Assembly (NCBI GenBank): GCA_017305815.1
Contig: JAFKJZ010000085.1
Span: forward strand, 1-7,990
From: Hyphomicrobiales bacterium
GTDB lineage: Bacteria > Pseudomonadota > Alphaproteobacteria > Rhizobiales > Kaistiaceae
DNA: 7,990 nt
Direction: 5' to 3'
Positions 1 through 5,860 of this stretch are shown piece after piece. The translations under genes were made by a program, and so were the position numbers. Every line of letters begins with the position of its first letter. The first letter of the stretch is position 1. The notes under the pieces are model-generated. The model saw only the letters and a list, made by a program, of their open reading frames with translations. It searched no databases and was not told the DNA's origin.

Positions 1-1463
1 TCGGCAAGAAGGTCACCGACATCAACCTGGCCGAGGCGGCGATGCTGTCCGGCCTCTACAAGGCCCCTGCCCGCTACGCGCCGCACATCAACCTGCCGGC
101 GGCGCGCGCCCGCGCCAACGACGTGCTCACCAACATGGTGCAGGCCGGCTTCATGACCGAGGGCCAGGTGATGGGCGCGCGGCGCAAGCCCGCCGACGTC
201 GTCCGCAAGGCCGCCGACACCGCGCCCGACTATTTCCTCGACTGGGCCTTCGACGAGGTCAAGAAGCAGGTGCCGGACGGCGACCGCAGCCTGATCGTCC
301 GCTCGACCGTCGACATGAACCTGCAGAAGACGGCGGACGAGGCGATCGAGGGCGCGCTGCGCGATTCCGGCGAGCGCTACCGCGTCAGCCAGGCGGCGAT
401 GGTCGTCGCCGAGCCGGATGGCGCCGTCCGCGCCATGGTCGGCGGCCGCGACTATGGCGAAAGCCAGTTCAACCGCGCCACCGACGCGCTGCGCCAGCCC
501 GGCTCGTCGTTCAAGCCCTTCGTCTACACGACGGCGATCCAGCACGGCTACACGCCGAAGAGCATCGTCGTCGACGCGCCGATCTCGATCGGCAACTGGT
601 CGCCGAAGAACTATGGCGGCCGCTACATGGGCTCGATCCAGCTCACCACGGCGCTGATCCATTCGCTGAACACGGTGGCGGTGCGGCTCGCCGGCGCGGT
701 CGGCCGGCCGGCGATCATCGACCTCGCCCACCGCATGGGCATCACCACCAACATCATCAATTCGAAGTCGCTGCCGCTCGGCGCCACCGACGTGCGCGTG
801 CTCGACATGACCGGCGCCTATGCCGTCTTCGCCAATGGCGGCATGAAGGCGACGCCCTATGCCTTCACGCAGATCCTGAACAGCCAGGGCGAGGTGGTGT
901 TCGACCGCAAGCGCGACGTGCCGCCGCCCGAGCGCGTGCTCGACGAGAAGACCGTCGGCATGATGAACTACATGCTCGGCCAGGTGCCGGAGCGCGGCAC
1001 CGGCCGCGCCGCCAAGCTGCAGGGCATCAAGACGGCCGGCAAGACCGGCACCACCAACGCCTATCGCGACGCCTGGTTCATGGGCTTCACCGGCAATTAT
1101 GTCGGCGGCATCTGGTTCGGCAATGACGACTTCACCTCGTCCAACAAGATGACGGGCGGCTCGCTGCCGGCGCAGACCTGGAACCGGGTCATGACCTACG
1201 CCCATAACGGCATCGAGCTGAAACCGATCCCGGGCATCGACGAGCCGGCCTCGGATGGTCCGCGGCCTGCGCCGGCGGTTGCCAGCAACGACGCCGACCA
1301 GCGGCCGCTGTCGCTTTCCGCCCGGACGACGGAGCGGCTGATCGCGCTTGAAAAGCTGTTCGACACCGCGCCGCCCCTGAAGCCGCAGAACGCCGTCTCC
1401 TTCGAATCCGGCGAAACGGTCCGCGCCGCCGCGCTGGAAGGCGACGACACCGCCGCACGCTGA
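1..1463 (+). CDS. Class A penicillin-binding protein (bifunctional peptidoglycan synthase), 3' part
   Basis: Class A PBPs polymerise lipid II into glycan strands and cross-link the stem peptides in the periplasm, anchored by one N-terminal membrane helix. The gene enters from the left edge: the frame is open from base 3 and gives 486 residues, so the Met at 42 is internal. The first residues (KKVTDINLAEAAMLSGLYKAP) match the end of the glycosyltransferase domain. The transpeptidase domain is complete: SSFK with the catalytic Ser at 504-506, SLN at 663-671 and KTGTT at 1041-1055. After about base 1250 comes a Pro/Ala-rich tail of some 70 residues with no recognisable domain. This is typical of rhizobial PBP1A-like proteins, but which class A paralogue it is cannot be settled without the N terminus. 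No obvious terminator follows. Family assignment is very secure; the paralogue name is not. Confidence 0.96.
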   Translation, partial: GKKVTDINLAEAAMLSGLYKAPARYAPHINLPAARARANDVLTNMVQAGFMTEGQVMGARRKPADVVRKAADTAPDYFLDWAFDEVKKQVPDGDRSLIVRSTVDMNLQKTADEAIEGALRDSGERYRVSQAAMVVAEPDGAVRAMVGGRDYGESQFNRATDALRQPGSSFKPFVYTTAIQHGYTPKSIVVDAPISIGNWSPKNYGGRYMGSIQLTTALIHSLNTVAVRLAGAVGRPAIIDLAHRMGITTNIINSKSLPLGATDVRVLDMTGAYAVFANGGMKATPYAFTQILNSQGEVVFDRKRDVPPPERVLDEKTVGMMNYMLGQVPERGTGRAAKLQGIKTAGKTGTTNAYRDAWFMGFTGNYVGGIWFGNDDFTSSNKMTGGSLPAQTWNRVMTYAHNGIELKPIPGIDEPASDGPRPAPAVASNDADQRPLSLSARTTERLIALEKLFDTAPPLKPQNAVSFESGETVRAAALEGDDTAAR

Positions 1464-1680
1464 CGGACCGGACTGCGCGCCGCCTCTTCCCATGACCACG
1501 AACGCCCGCCGCCGGCCGGCGCGGAACCTCCTGGGACCCGGATTCGGTCGCGAAAACGGGCGCTTTCCTCTGCGAAATATGACGCAACGTTCGAATCACC
1601 GGCGCGAGTCGACCGATTCCAAGGCTCCAGTCGAGCCGGTCGCATGCCCTCCCGATACCCTCCAGCGTTGTTTTGACGGC

Positions 1681-1700
1681 CTGTTGCATGCAAGCAACAG
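1681..1700. promoter_or_regulatory. Inverted repeat CTGTTGC-N6-GCAACAG
   Basis: Two perfect 7-bp arms (1681-1687 and 1694-1700) flank ATGCAA. The centre also contains a perfect 10-bp palindrome, TTGCATGCAA (1684-1693). It lies about 65 bp upstream of the likely promoter of the outer-membrane gene. There is no U-tract, so it does not look like an intrinsic terminator for the PBP gene. A regulator-binding site is possible, but nothing identifies the protein. Confidence 0.35.
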
Positions 1701-1762
1701 TGGGTTGAACCCCTCCGCCACAAGCAGAATTGGAGCGACAAATATTCGATTGTTTCAAATGC

Positions 1763-1792
1763 TTGGGCGTTTTTCGCTAATTCTCACATACT
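1763..1792 (+). promoter_or_regulatory. Possible housekeeping promoter for the first outer-membrane protein
   Basis: TTGGGC (1763-1768) and CATACT (1787-1792) are separated by 18 bp inside the most AT-rich part of the intergenic stretch. An alternative -10, TATAGA, lies at 1792-1797. Either would give a 5' leader of about 140 nt. The match to consensus is only moderate, so this marks the likeliest region rather than a firm promoter. Confidence 0.3.
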
Positions 1793-1939
1793 ATAGACTC
1801 TATGGGGCCGGAGCGACGCTACGGAATGCCGGCCACCTGTGATGCAGCGATGCAACAGCCAATGCGCCGAGGATGCACTACTGCTTGGACATCGGCGGAG
1901 CAGACGGGCTTCGCGAAATTCCGGCTCGAGGGGCTAAGC

Positions 1940-2677
1940 ATGAAATTCGTTGTACGCAGCATCACGATGGCTTCGGTTCTGGCGCTCGGCGTTGTTGCCG
2001 CCCATGCCGCGGACTTGACCGAGGAACCGGTTCCGGTCGCTCCGGCCGTGTTCAACTGGAACGGCTTCTATGTCGGCGTGCATGCCGGCGCCGCCGTCGG
2101 CGACTTCAAGTATCCCTTCGACGCCTATCTGGGCGGCGACTTCACGATCAACGGCGAACTGAAGCAGAGCGCCAGCGGCGCCTTCGGCGGCGCGCAGATC
2201 GGCTACAACTGGCAGTTCAACCCGAACTGGGTCCTCGGCGTCGAGGCCGACATCGCGGCCTCCTCTTATGAGGGCAAGGTCTCCGCCGACGTCAACGCCG
2301 GCAACTTCAGCGCCAACCTTTCGGCTGGCACCGAGGTCGAATGGTTCGGCACGGTCCGCGGCCGCATCGGCTACGCGATGGACAATGTCCTGCTCTACGG
2401 TACGGGCGGCTTCGCCTATGGCGACGTGAAGTCGTCGATCTCGGGCAATATCATCGGAAACATCGATGAATCGACGTCCGACACCGAGTATGGCTGGACC
2501 ATCGGTGCCGGCCTCGAATACGGCATCACCCAGAACATCACCTTCAAGACCGAATACCTGTATGTCGATCTCGGCAGCCAGACCCTGCTCGACCTCAACG
2601 ACGGCGACTTCTACGCCCACATCGACTCCGAGACCAAGTTCCACACCCTCAAGGCCGGCCTGAACTACAAGTTCTGA
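1940..2677 (+). CDS. Outer-membrane beta-barrel protein, Omp25/Omp31-like (245 aa)
   Basis: Predicted small outer-membrane beta-barrel of the family that includes Brucella Omp25/Omp31 and rhizobial RopB; members contribute to envelope integrity. The start at 1940 is chosen because GAGGGG (1928-1933) sits 6 nt upstream and the product opens with a classical signal peptide (MKFVVRSITMASVLALGVVA) ending AHA before ADL, with cleavage after residue 23. The in-frame upstream extension to 1802 has no such features. The mature protein begins with a short Pro/Val linker, then WNGFYVGVHAG, a GDFKYPF stretch reminiscent of the Omp25/31 first loop, GYNWQFNPNWVLGVEAD, a GTVRGRIGYA strand with LLYGTGGFAYG, GAGLEYGITQNITFKTEYLY, and a terminal LNYKF that serves as the BAM recognition signal. 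It is a single-gene unit with its own terminator, and a paralogue lies immediately downstream. Precise function within the family is unknown. Confidence 0.93.
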   Translation: MKFVVRSITMASVLALGVVAAHAADLTEEPVPVAPAVFNWNGFYVGVHAGAAVGDFKYPFDAYLGGDFTINGELKQSASGAFGGAQIGYNWQFNPNWVLGVEADIAASSYEGKVSADVNAGNFSANLSAGTEVEWFGTVRGRIGYAMDNVLLYGTGGFAYGDVKSSISGNIIGNIDESTSDTEYGWTIGAGLEYGITQNITFKTEYLYVDLGSQTLLDLNDGDFYAHIDSETKFHTLKAGLNYKF

Positions 2678-2699
2678 TCTGCCTCGACAGGAAGATGCG

Positions 2700-2733
2700 A
2701 AGGGCGGCCGCTTGGCCGCCCTTTTCTTTTTTT
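2700..2733 (+). terminator. Rho-independent terminator after the first outer-membrane protein
   Basis: A 10-bp perfect stem (AAGGGCGGCC at 2700-2709 with GGCCGCCCTT at 2714-2723) closes a GCTT tetraloop. It runs into a T-rich tract (TTTTCTTTTTTT, 2722-2733). It begins 22 bp after the stop codon and should isolate this gene from the next. Confidence 0.93.
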
Positions 2734-3023
2734 GGCGCCGTCTTTGATCGCGCCAACAGGCCCCGCCCACGCCGTATCCGGCGCTTCGGCCAGGCCATGC
2801 GCCCCTACACCCCCTCCGGTTGTATCGCCGCTGTCCGAAGATCGGCATCGGCGCCGGGCCCGCAATCTCCCTTCGCACCCTGTTCGACCCCGCCGTGACC
2901 CGCCCCCACTCTCGGGACAGCAATATTCCGCCACTTTCGCGACCGCAGACATCAAGGTGTGATAAATCGGCGCGGACAGCCATCACAACCACAGGTTAAT
3001 TCGAATTTCAAAACACTTCTTGA

Positions 3024-3038
3024 ATTACCTAAGGTAAT
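3024..3038. promoter_or_regulatory. 15-bp palindrome ATTACCTAAGGTAAT, candidate operator
   Basis: Perfect 7-bp arms (ATTACCT and AGGTAAT) flank a single central A. It lies about 50 bp upstream of the likely -35 of the second outer-membrane gene, in AT-rich DNA. Its length and symmetry suit a dimeric helix-turn-helix regulator. The regulator is not identified. Confidence 0.45.
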
Positions 3039-3072
3039 GCCGCGCCAGATTTACGATCAAGCATCGAAGTTA

Positions 3073-3101
3073 TTGTTAATCTATATTTATCGCATTCTAG
3101 T
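3073..3101 (+). promoter_or_regulatory. Possible promoter for the second outer-membrane protein
   Basis: TTGTTA (3073-3078) and TCTAGT (3096-3101) are spaced by 17 bp, with a leader of about 90 nt to the start codon. The -10 is weak, and CATACA (3103-3108) could serve instead. This marks the best-looking site in the AT-rich control region and is not a firm call. Confidence 0.3.
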
Positions 3102-3196
3102 TCATACATGACCTAATGGATCGATTGTTGCCTGTGCGCTACAGACATCGGTGCCGATCCGGGATATTTAACGATCCAGTCGGCATGGAGAGCGAC

Positions 3197-3907
3197 ATGA
3201 AGAATACCGCACTCGGGCTTTTGATCGCAGTCGGCCTGGCCGGCGCCGCGCAGGCCGCCGACCTGTCGACACCCTACGAACCCGTTCCGCCGCCAGCGCC
3301 TGTCTTCAGCTGGACCGGCGTCTATATCGGCGCCCATGGCGGCTACGCCTGGAGCGACTTCACCTCCGAACCCACCGACGCCTATGGCGGCGTGAAGCCG
3401 GATGGCTGGTTCGGCGGCGGCCAGGGCGGCTTCAACTACCAATTCTCGAACAACCTCGTGCTCGGCATCGAGGCCGACGCCTCGTTCGGCGACCAGAAGG
3501 ACGGCATCTCGACCCTGCTCGGCGATCCGACCGAAAACGCATTCGCGCTCGACTACTCGACCAAGATCGACTCGTTCGGCACCGTCCGCGCCCGCGCGGG
3601 CTACGCCTTCGACCGCTTCCTGCCCTATGTCACGGGCGGCCTGGCCTGGGCCAATGCCGAACTGGACTTCCACCAGCAGGTAACCGCCGATGGCAGCGTC
3701 GTCGTCGACAACAGCGCCTCGGACAAGCAGACCTTCACCGGCTGGGCGCTCGGCGCCGGCCTGGAATATGCCGTGACCAACCATGTCACCGCGAAGGTCG
3801 AGTACCTCTATGCCGATCTCGGCTCCAAGGATTTCGATCTCGGCACGCCGGTCCGCGCCGACCTGACGACGCAGACAATCAAGTTCGGCCTGAACTACAA
3901 GTTCTGA
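3197..3907 (+). CDS. Outer-membrane beta-barrel protein, Omp25/Omp31-like paralogue (236 aa)
   Basis: Second member of the same outer-membrane porin-like family. The start at 3197 is preferred over the in-frame ATG at 3185 because GGAG (3187-3190) then lies 6 nt upstream and the signal peptide starts cleanly (MKNTALGLLIAVGLAGAAQA, cleavage after residue 20 before ADL). The mature protein has a Pro-rich linker, WTGVYIGAHGGYAW, a GGGQGGFNYQF turn, NNLVLGIEAD, a GTVRARAGYAFDRFLPYVTGGLAWA segment, GWALGAGLEYAVTNHVTAKVEYLYADLGS and the C-terminal LNYKF. The block order matches the first barrel, and the last 21 coding bases are identical in the two genes, indicating tandem paralogues. External loops differ strongly in length and sequence, as expected for surface-exposed parts. 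It is monocistronic with its own terminator. The specific physiological role is not deducible. Confidence 0.93.
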   Translation: MKNTALGLLIAVGLAGAAQAADLSTPYEPVPPPAPVFSWTGVYIGAHGGYAWSDFTSEPTDAYGGVKPDGWFGGGQGGFNYQFSNNLVLGIEADASFGDQKDGISTLLGDPTENAFALDYSTKIDSFGTVRARAGYAFDRFLPYVTGGLAWANAELDFHQQVTADGSVVVDNSASDKQTFTGWALGAGLEYAVTNHVTAKVEYLYADLGSKDFDLGTPVRADLTTQTIKFGLNYKF

Positions 3908-3930
3908 TCAAAGCCGATCGACGCCACCAG

Positions 3931-3965
3931 GGGCCTCCGCGCAGATCCGCACGGAGGCCCTTTTT
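3931..3965 (+). terminator. Rho-independent terminator after the second outer-membrane protein
   Basis: GGGCCTCCG (3931-3939) pairs perfectly with CGGAGGCCC (3952-3960) across a 12-nt loop. Five Ts follow (3961-3965). It starts 23 bp after the stop codon, at the same relative place as the terminator of the upstream paralogue. Confidence 0.9.
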
Positions 3966-4087
3966 CCATTCGCCGCCGTCCGCGCATTCCGAAAGGTCAT
4001 GCCGGGCAATCTTTGTCGGTTCAAAGGCTTGCGCAGGCGCCCGCTCCTGATTCATTCTGTCGGCCCACTTTCCGCCCGGAGTTCTTC

Positions 4088-5230
4088 ATGGCCGCCGTCG
4101 ACACCGCAACTTCCGCCGCCCAGGACAAGCGCGCCGCCCGGCTCGACGCCGTGATCGATGCAGCGATCCGCGACGGCGTTATCGTCGGCGCGGTCGTGCT
4201 GGTCGCCGAAGACGGCGAGCTCGTCTACCGCCGCACGGCCGGCCATGCGGACCGCGAGGCTGGACGCCGCACGACGGAAGACACGATCTTCCGCCTCGCC
4301 TCCGTCACCAAGCCGCTGGTCGCCGCCGCGACGCTCTCGCTCGCCGAGGCCGGCGTCCTTGGCCTGGATGATCCGGTGACGCGCTTCCTGCCCGATTTCC
4401 GGCCGAAGCTCGTCGATGGCAGCGAGACGGTCATCACCATCCGCCAGTTGCTCACCCACACCAGCGGCCTGATCTACGGCTACCCGAAGGAAGCCGGCAT
4501 CTCCGAGGGGCTCGACCAGCCGGGCCGCGGCATGGACGAGAACCTCGCCAGGATCGCCGCCCAGCCGCTCGCCTTCGCGCCAGGCACGTCCTGGTTCTAT
4601 TCGGTCGGCATCGACGTTCTGGGCGGCCTGCTCGAAAAGGCGACGGGCAAGGCCCTGCCCCAGATCGTCGCCGATCAAGTCACCGGGCCGCTCGGCCTCG
4701 CCGACACCGGCTTCCTGCCGAGCGACCCCGCCCGACTCTCCGTCGCCTATGCCGATGGCGATCCGCGGCCGATCGTGATGGCGGAATACCAGCCGGTCAC
4801 CGGACTGGCGATCGAGGGCACGGTCAATTTCGCGCCGTTCCGCAATTTCAATCCGGGCTCGTTCCCCTCGGGCGGCGCCGGCATGTTCGGCACGGCGGGC
4901 GACATTCTCGCCTTCCTGGAGGCGATGCGCCGGGGCGGCGCGCCGATCCTTTCGGCGGAAAGCCTGGCGCTGCTATCGCAGAACGCGATCGGCAAGTTCG
5001 ACACCGGCGTTCCCGGCCGCGGCTTCAGCCTCGGCTGGTCGATCGCCTGGGATCCGGCCGCCAGCGCCTCGCCCTTCTCGCCGGGCACCTGGCAATGGGG
5101 CGGCGTCTACGGACACAACTGGTTCGTCGATCCGGTCCGCAAGCTCTCCGTGGTGTCGTTCTCGAACACGGCGTTCGCCGGCGTCAACGGCCCTTATCCA
5201 GACGCCATCCGCGCCGCCGTCTACGGCTGA
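4088..5230 (+). CDS. Serine hydrolase, beta-lactamase/family VIII esterase fold (380 aa)
   Basis: Predicted hydrolase of the class C beta-lactamase-like superfamily (Pfam Beta-lactamase), closest in motif style to EstB-type family VIII esterases. The start at 4088 has GGAG (4078-4081) 6 nt upstream; the in-frame TTG at 4013 would add residues without family resemblance. Catalytic elements are visible: S72-V-T-K75 within FRLASVTKP, LLTHTSGL soon after, Y171-S-V within the YSVGIDVLGG block (in place of YxN), and W337-GGVYGHNW near the C terminus as the third motif region. Length is normal for the family. No signal peptide or lipobox is present, so a cytoplasmic location is expected, which argues for an esterase or amidase rather than a secreted beta-lactamase. 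The natural substrate is unknown. It stands alone between the upstream terminator and a convergent gene. Confidence 0.9.
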   Translation: MAAVDTATSAAQDKRAARLDAVIDAAIRDGVIVGAVVLVAEDGELVYRRTAGHADREAGRRTTEDTIFRLASVTKPLVAAATLSLAEAGVLGLDDPVTRFLPDFRPKLVDGSETVITIRQLLTHTSGLIYGYPKEAGISEGLDQPGRGMDENLARIAAQPLAFAPGTSWFYSVGIDVLGGLLEKATGKALPQIVADQVTGPLGLADTGFLPSDPARLSVAYADGDPRPIVMAEYQPVTGLAIEGTVNFAPFRNFNPGSFPSGGAGMFGTAGDILAFLEAMRRGGAPILSAESLALLSQNAIGKFDTGVPGRGFSLGWSIAWDPAASASPFSPGTWQWGGVYGHNWFVDPVRKLSVVSFSNTAFAGVNGPYPDAIRAAVYG

Positions 5231-5234
5231 TTTT

Positions 5235-5272
5235 TTCGGCGCGCCGAACCCGCTTCACCTTCCCATGGGAAG
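5235..5272. other. Two adjacent palindromes in a convergent intergenic gap
   Basis: TTCGGCGCGCCGAA (5235-5248) and CTTCCCATGGGAAG (5259-5272) are both perfect 14-bp palindromes in the 65-bp gap between the hydrolase and the oppositely oriented transporter. The T-run (5231-5236) precedes rather than follows the first palindrome on the + strand, so neither is a canonical intrinsic terminator. They may still help end both convergent transcripts. Confidence 0.35.
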
Positions 5273-5295
5273 AGGCGAAGGAAGCCAGCCTGCCC

Positions 5296-5751
5296 TCAGG
5301 CGGCCGCTTCCGCCTCGTTGCCGACGCGGCCTTTGGTCACCGCGTCGGGAAGGCCAAAGATCGCGTCGAACGCCCAGTTGAAGACGAACATGTAGATCGG
5401 GAAGAAGACGATCAGCGCCGTATCGAGGATCAGCGCCTGGAGAATCGTCATCTCCATCCACCACGCCATCAGCGGAATGAGGAACACCAGCAGCGTGACC
5501 TGGAAGCCGACCGCGTGCAGGATGCGGCGGCCGAGCGAGCGCGACCGCGCCGCGCGCCCCGCCTCCCAGCGCTCGAACAGGCTCGTATAGGCAAGGTTGA
5601 CGGTGATCGCGAGCGCCGAGGTCATCACGGCGAGCGGGCCCGTGTGCGAGGGCGCCGTGCCGGAGAGATAGGCCAGGATGAGGGCGGATATGATGATCCC
5701 GCTGATCTCGAAGGACGAGATATAAACCACTCTGCGAAGAACACCCTGCAC
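5296..5751 (-). CDS. PACE-family efflux transporter (bacterial transmembrane pair domains, 151 aa)
   Basis: Small inner-membrane proton-coupled exporter of the PACE family, whose best-known member is Acinetobacter AceI; relatives export biguanides, other cationic biocides and short diamines. Four hydrophobic helices fall at about residues 12-30, 40-58, 82-98 and 103-125, forming two repeats. Repeat 1 opens RRVVYISSFE and repeat 2 opens RRILHAVGFQ; the last helix ends YMFVFNWAFD. The GTG at 5751 is preferred to the GTG at 5781 because AAGAGG lies 7 nt upstream and because it puts the first-helix Glu at position 15, where AceI has its essential Glu15. Oddities against the family motifs as I remember them: Tyr10 replaces the His of RxxH in repeat 1, Val51-Asn52 replaces Trp-Asn, and Gln84 replaces Glu in repeat 2. 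It is divergent from a LysR regulator, the usual partner of PACE genes. Substrate is not deducible. Confidence 0.88.
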   Translation of the reverse strand: MQGVLRRVVYISSFEISGIIISALILAYLSGTAPSHTGPLAVMTSALAITVNLAYTSLFERWEAGRAARSRSLGRRILHAVGFQVTLLVFLIPLMAWWMEMTILQALILDTALIVFFPIYMFVFNWAFDAIFGLPDAVTKGRVGNEAEAAA

Positions 5752-5758
5752 GACCAAA

Positions 5759-5764
5759 CCTCTT
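5759..5764 (-). promoter_or_regulatory. Ribosome binding site deciding the PACE start
   Basis: AAGAGG on the minus strand sits 7 nt before the GTG at 5751. The longer reading from GTG at 5781 would place this site inside the coding region and has no comparable purine run at a proper distance. Confidence 0.6.
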
Positions 5765-5796
5765 GCAACCCGCCGGACCACCGGCTCGAGGCGGTG

Positions 5797-5824
5797 CTTA
5801 TAGGCGAACTTGCAGACAGGAAAA
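5797..5824 (-). promoter_or_regulatory. Possible promoter for the PACE transporter
   Basis: On the minus strand TATAAG (5797-5802) is a good -10. A weak -35 (TTTTCC, 5819-5824) lies 16 bp upstream. A poor -35 preceded by an activator dyad is a common arrangement for LysR-activated promoters, so the weakness fits the proposed regulation. Confidence 0.4.
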
Positions 5825-5832
5825 GTTGCCAG

Positions 5833-5851
5833 CTATCAGTTTGACTGATAG
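5833..5851. promoter_or_regulatory. LysR-type operator dyad CTATCAG-N5-CTGATAG
   Basis: Perfect 7-bp inverted arms (5833-5839 and 5845-5851) flank TTTGA. The inner ATC-N9-GAT has the T-N11-A form typical of LysR-regulator boxes. The dyad ends 9 bp before the LysR start codon, touching its GGAAG ribosome site (5851-5855). It lies just upstream of the likely -35 of the divergent transporter, so one dimer or tetramer bound here could repress its own gene and activate the efflux gene. Confidence 0.7.
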
Positions 5852-5860
5852 GAAGCGGTC

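Larger units (their letters stand above)
1464..1939. other. Gene-free stretch upstream of the first outer-membrane protein
   Basis: No convincing gene is seen in these 476 bases. Open frames here (for example 1492-1842, +) lack a ribosome site, alphaproteobacterial codon preference and family resemblance. Base composition drops to AT-rich at about 1735-1800, where a promoter is likely. The stretch also contains an inverted repeat (1681-1700), and the hexamer GATGCA occurs three times (1841, 1849, 1872) in what would be a leader of about 140 nt before the outer-membrane gene. Confidence 0.6.
2734..3196. other. Gene-free stretch upstream of the second outer-membrane protein
   Basis: No gene is seen. 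The first 250 bases are C-rich with open frames on both strands that have no ribosome site or recognisable product. From about 2985 the composition turns sharply AT-rich, and this part carries a 10-bp palindrome AATTCGAATT (2998-3007), the 15-bp palindrome at 3024-3038 and promoter-like hexamers at 3073-3101. The AT-rich part is therefore most likely the control region of the downstream gene. Confidence 0.6.

Noticed and set aside
1492..1842. Plus-strand open frame of 116 codons between the PBP and first outer-membrane gene
   Set aside because: No ribosome site, low-complexity Arg/Pro-rich beginning, no family resemblance, and it runs through the likely promoter region.
2695..2962. Short plus-strand open frames after the first terminator
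   Set aside because: They begin within or just after the terminator hairpin, have no ribosome site and encode Pro/Arg-rich low-complexity sequence.
1934..2992. Long minus-strand open frame (352 codons) opposite the first outer-membrane gene
   Set aside because: It lies antisense to a gene with clear signal peptide and barrel motifs. It is the mirror image of that gene's codon bias, and its own product is Val/Gly/Asp-rich without domains.
3113..3784. Minus-strand open frame opposite the second outer-membrane gene
   Set aside because: Shadow of the real gene; no start signal and no recognisable protein.
5231..5248. Intrinsic terminator for the hydrolase at the T-run plus palindrome
   Set aside because: The Ts come before the palindrome on the plus strand and read as As after it on the minus strand, so the order is wrong for an intrinsic terminator in either direction.
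5095..5844. Plus-strand open frame of 249 codons overlapping the hydrolase end and the PACE gene
   Set aside because: Charged low-complexity translation, antisense to a protein with clear PACE motifs and helices.
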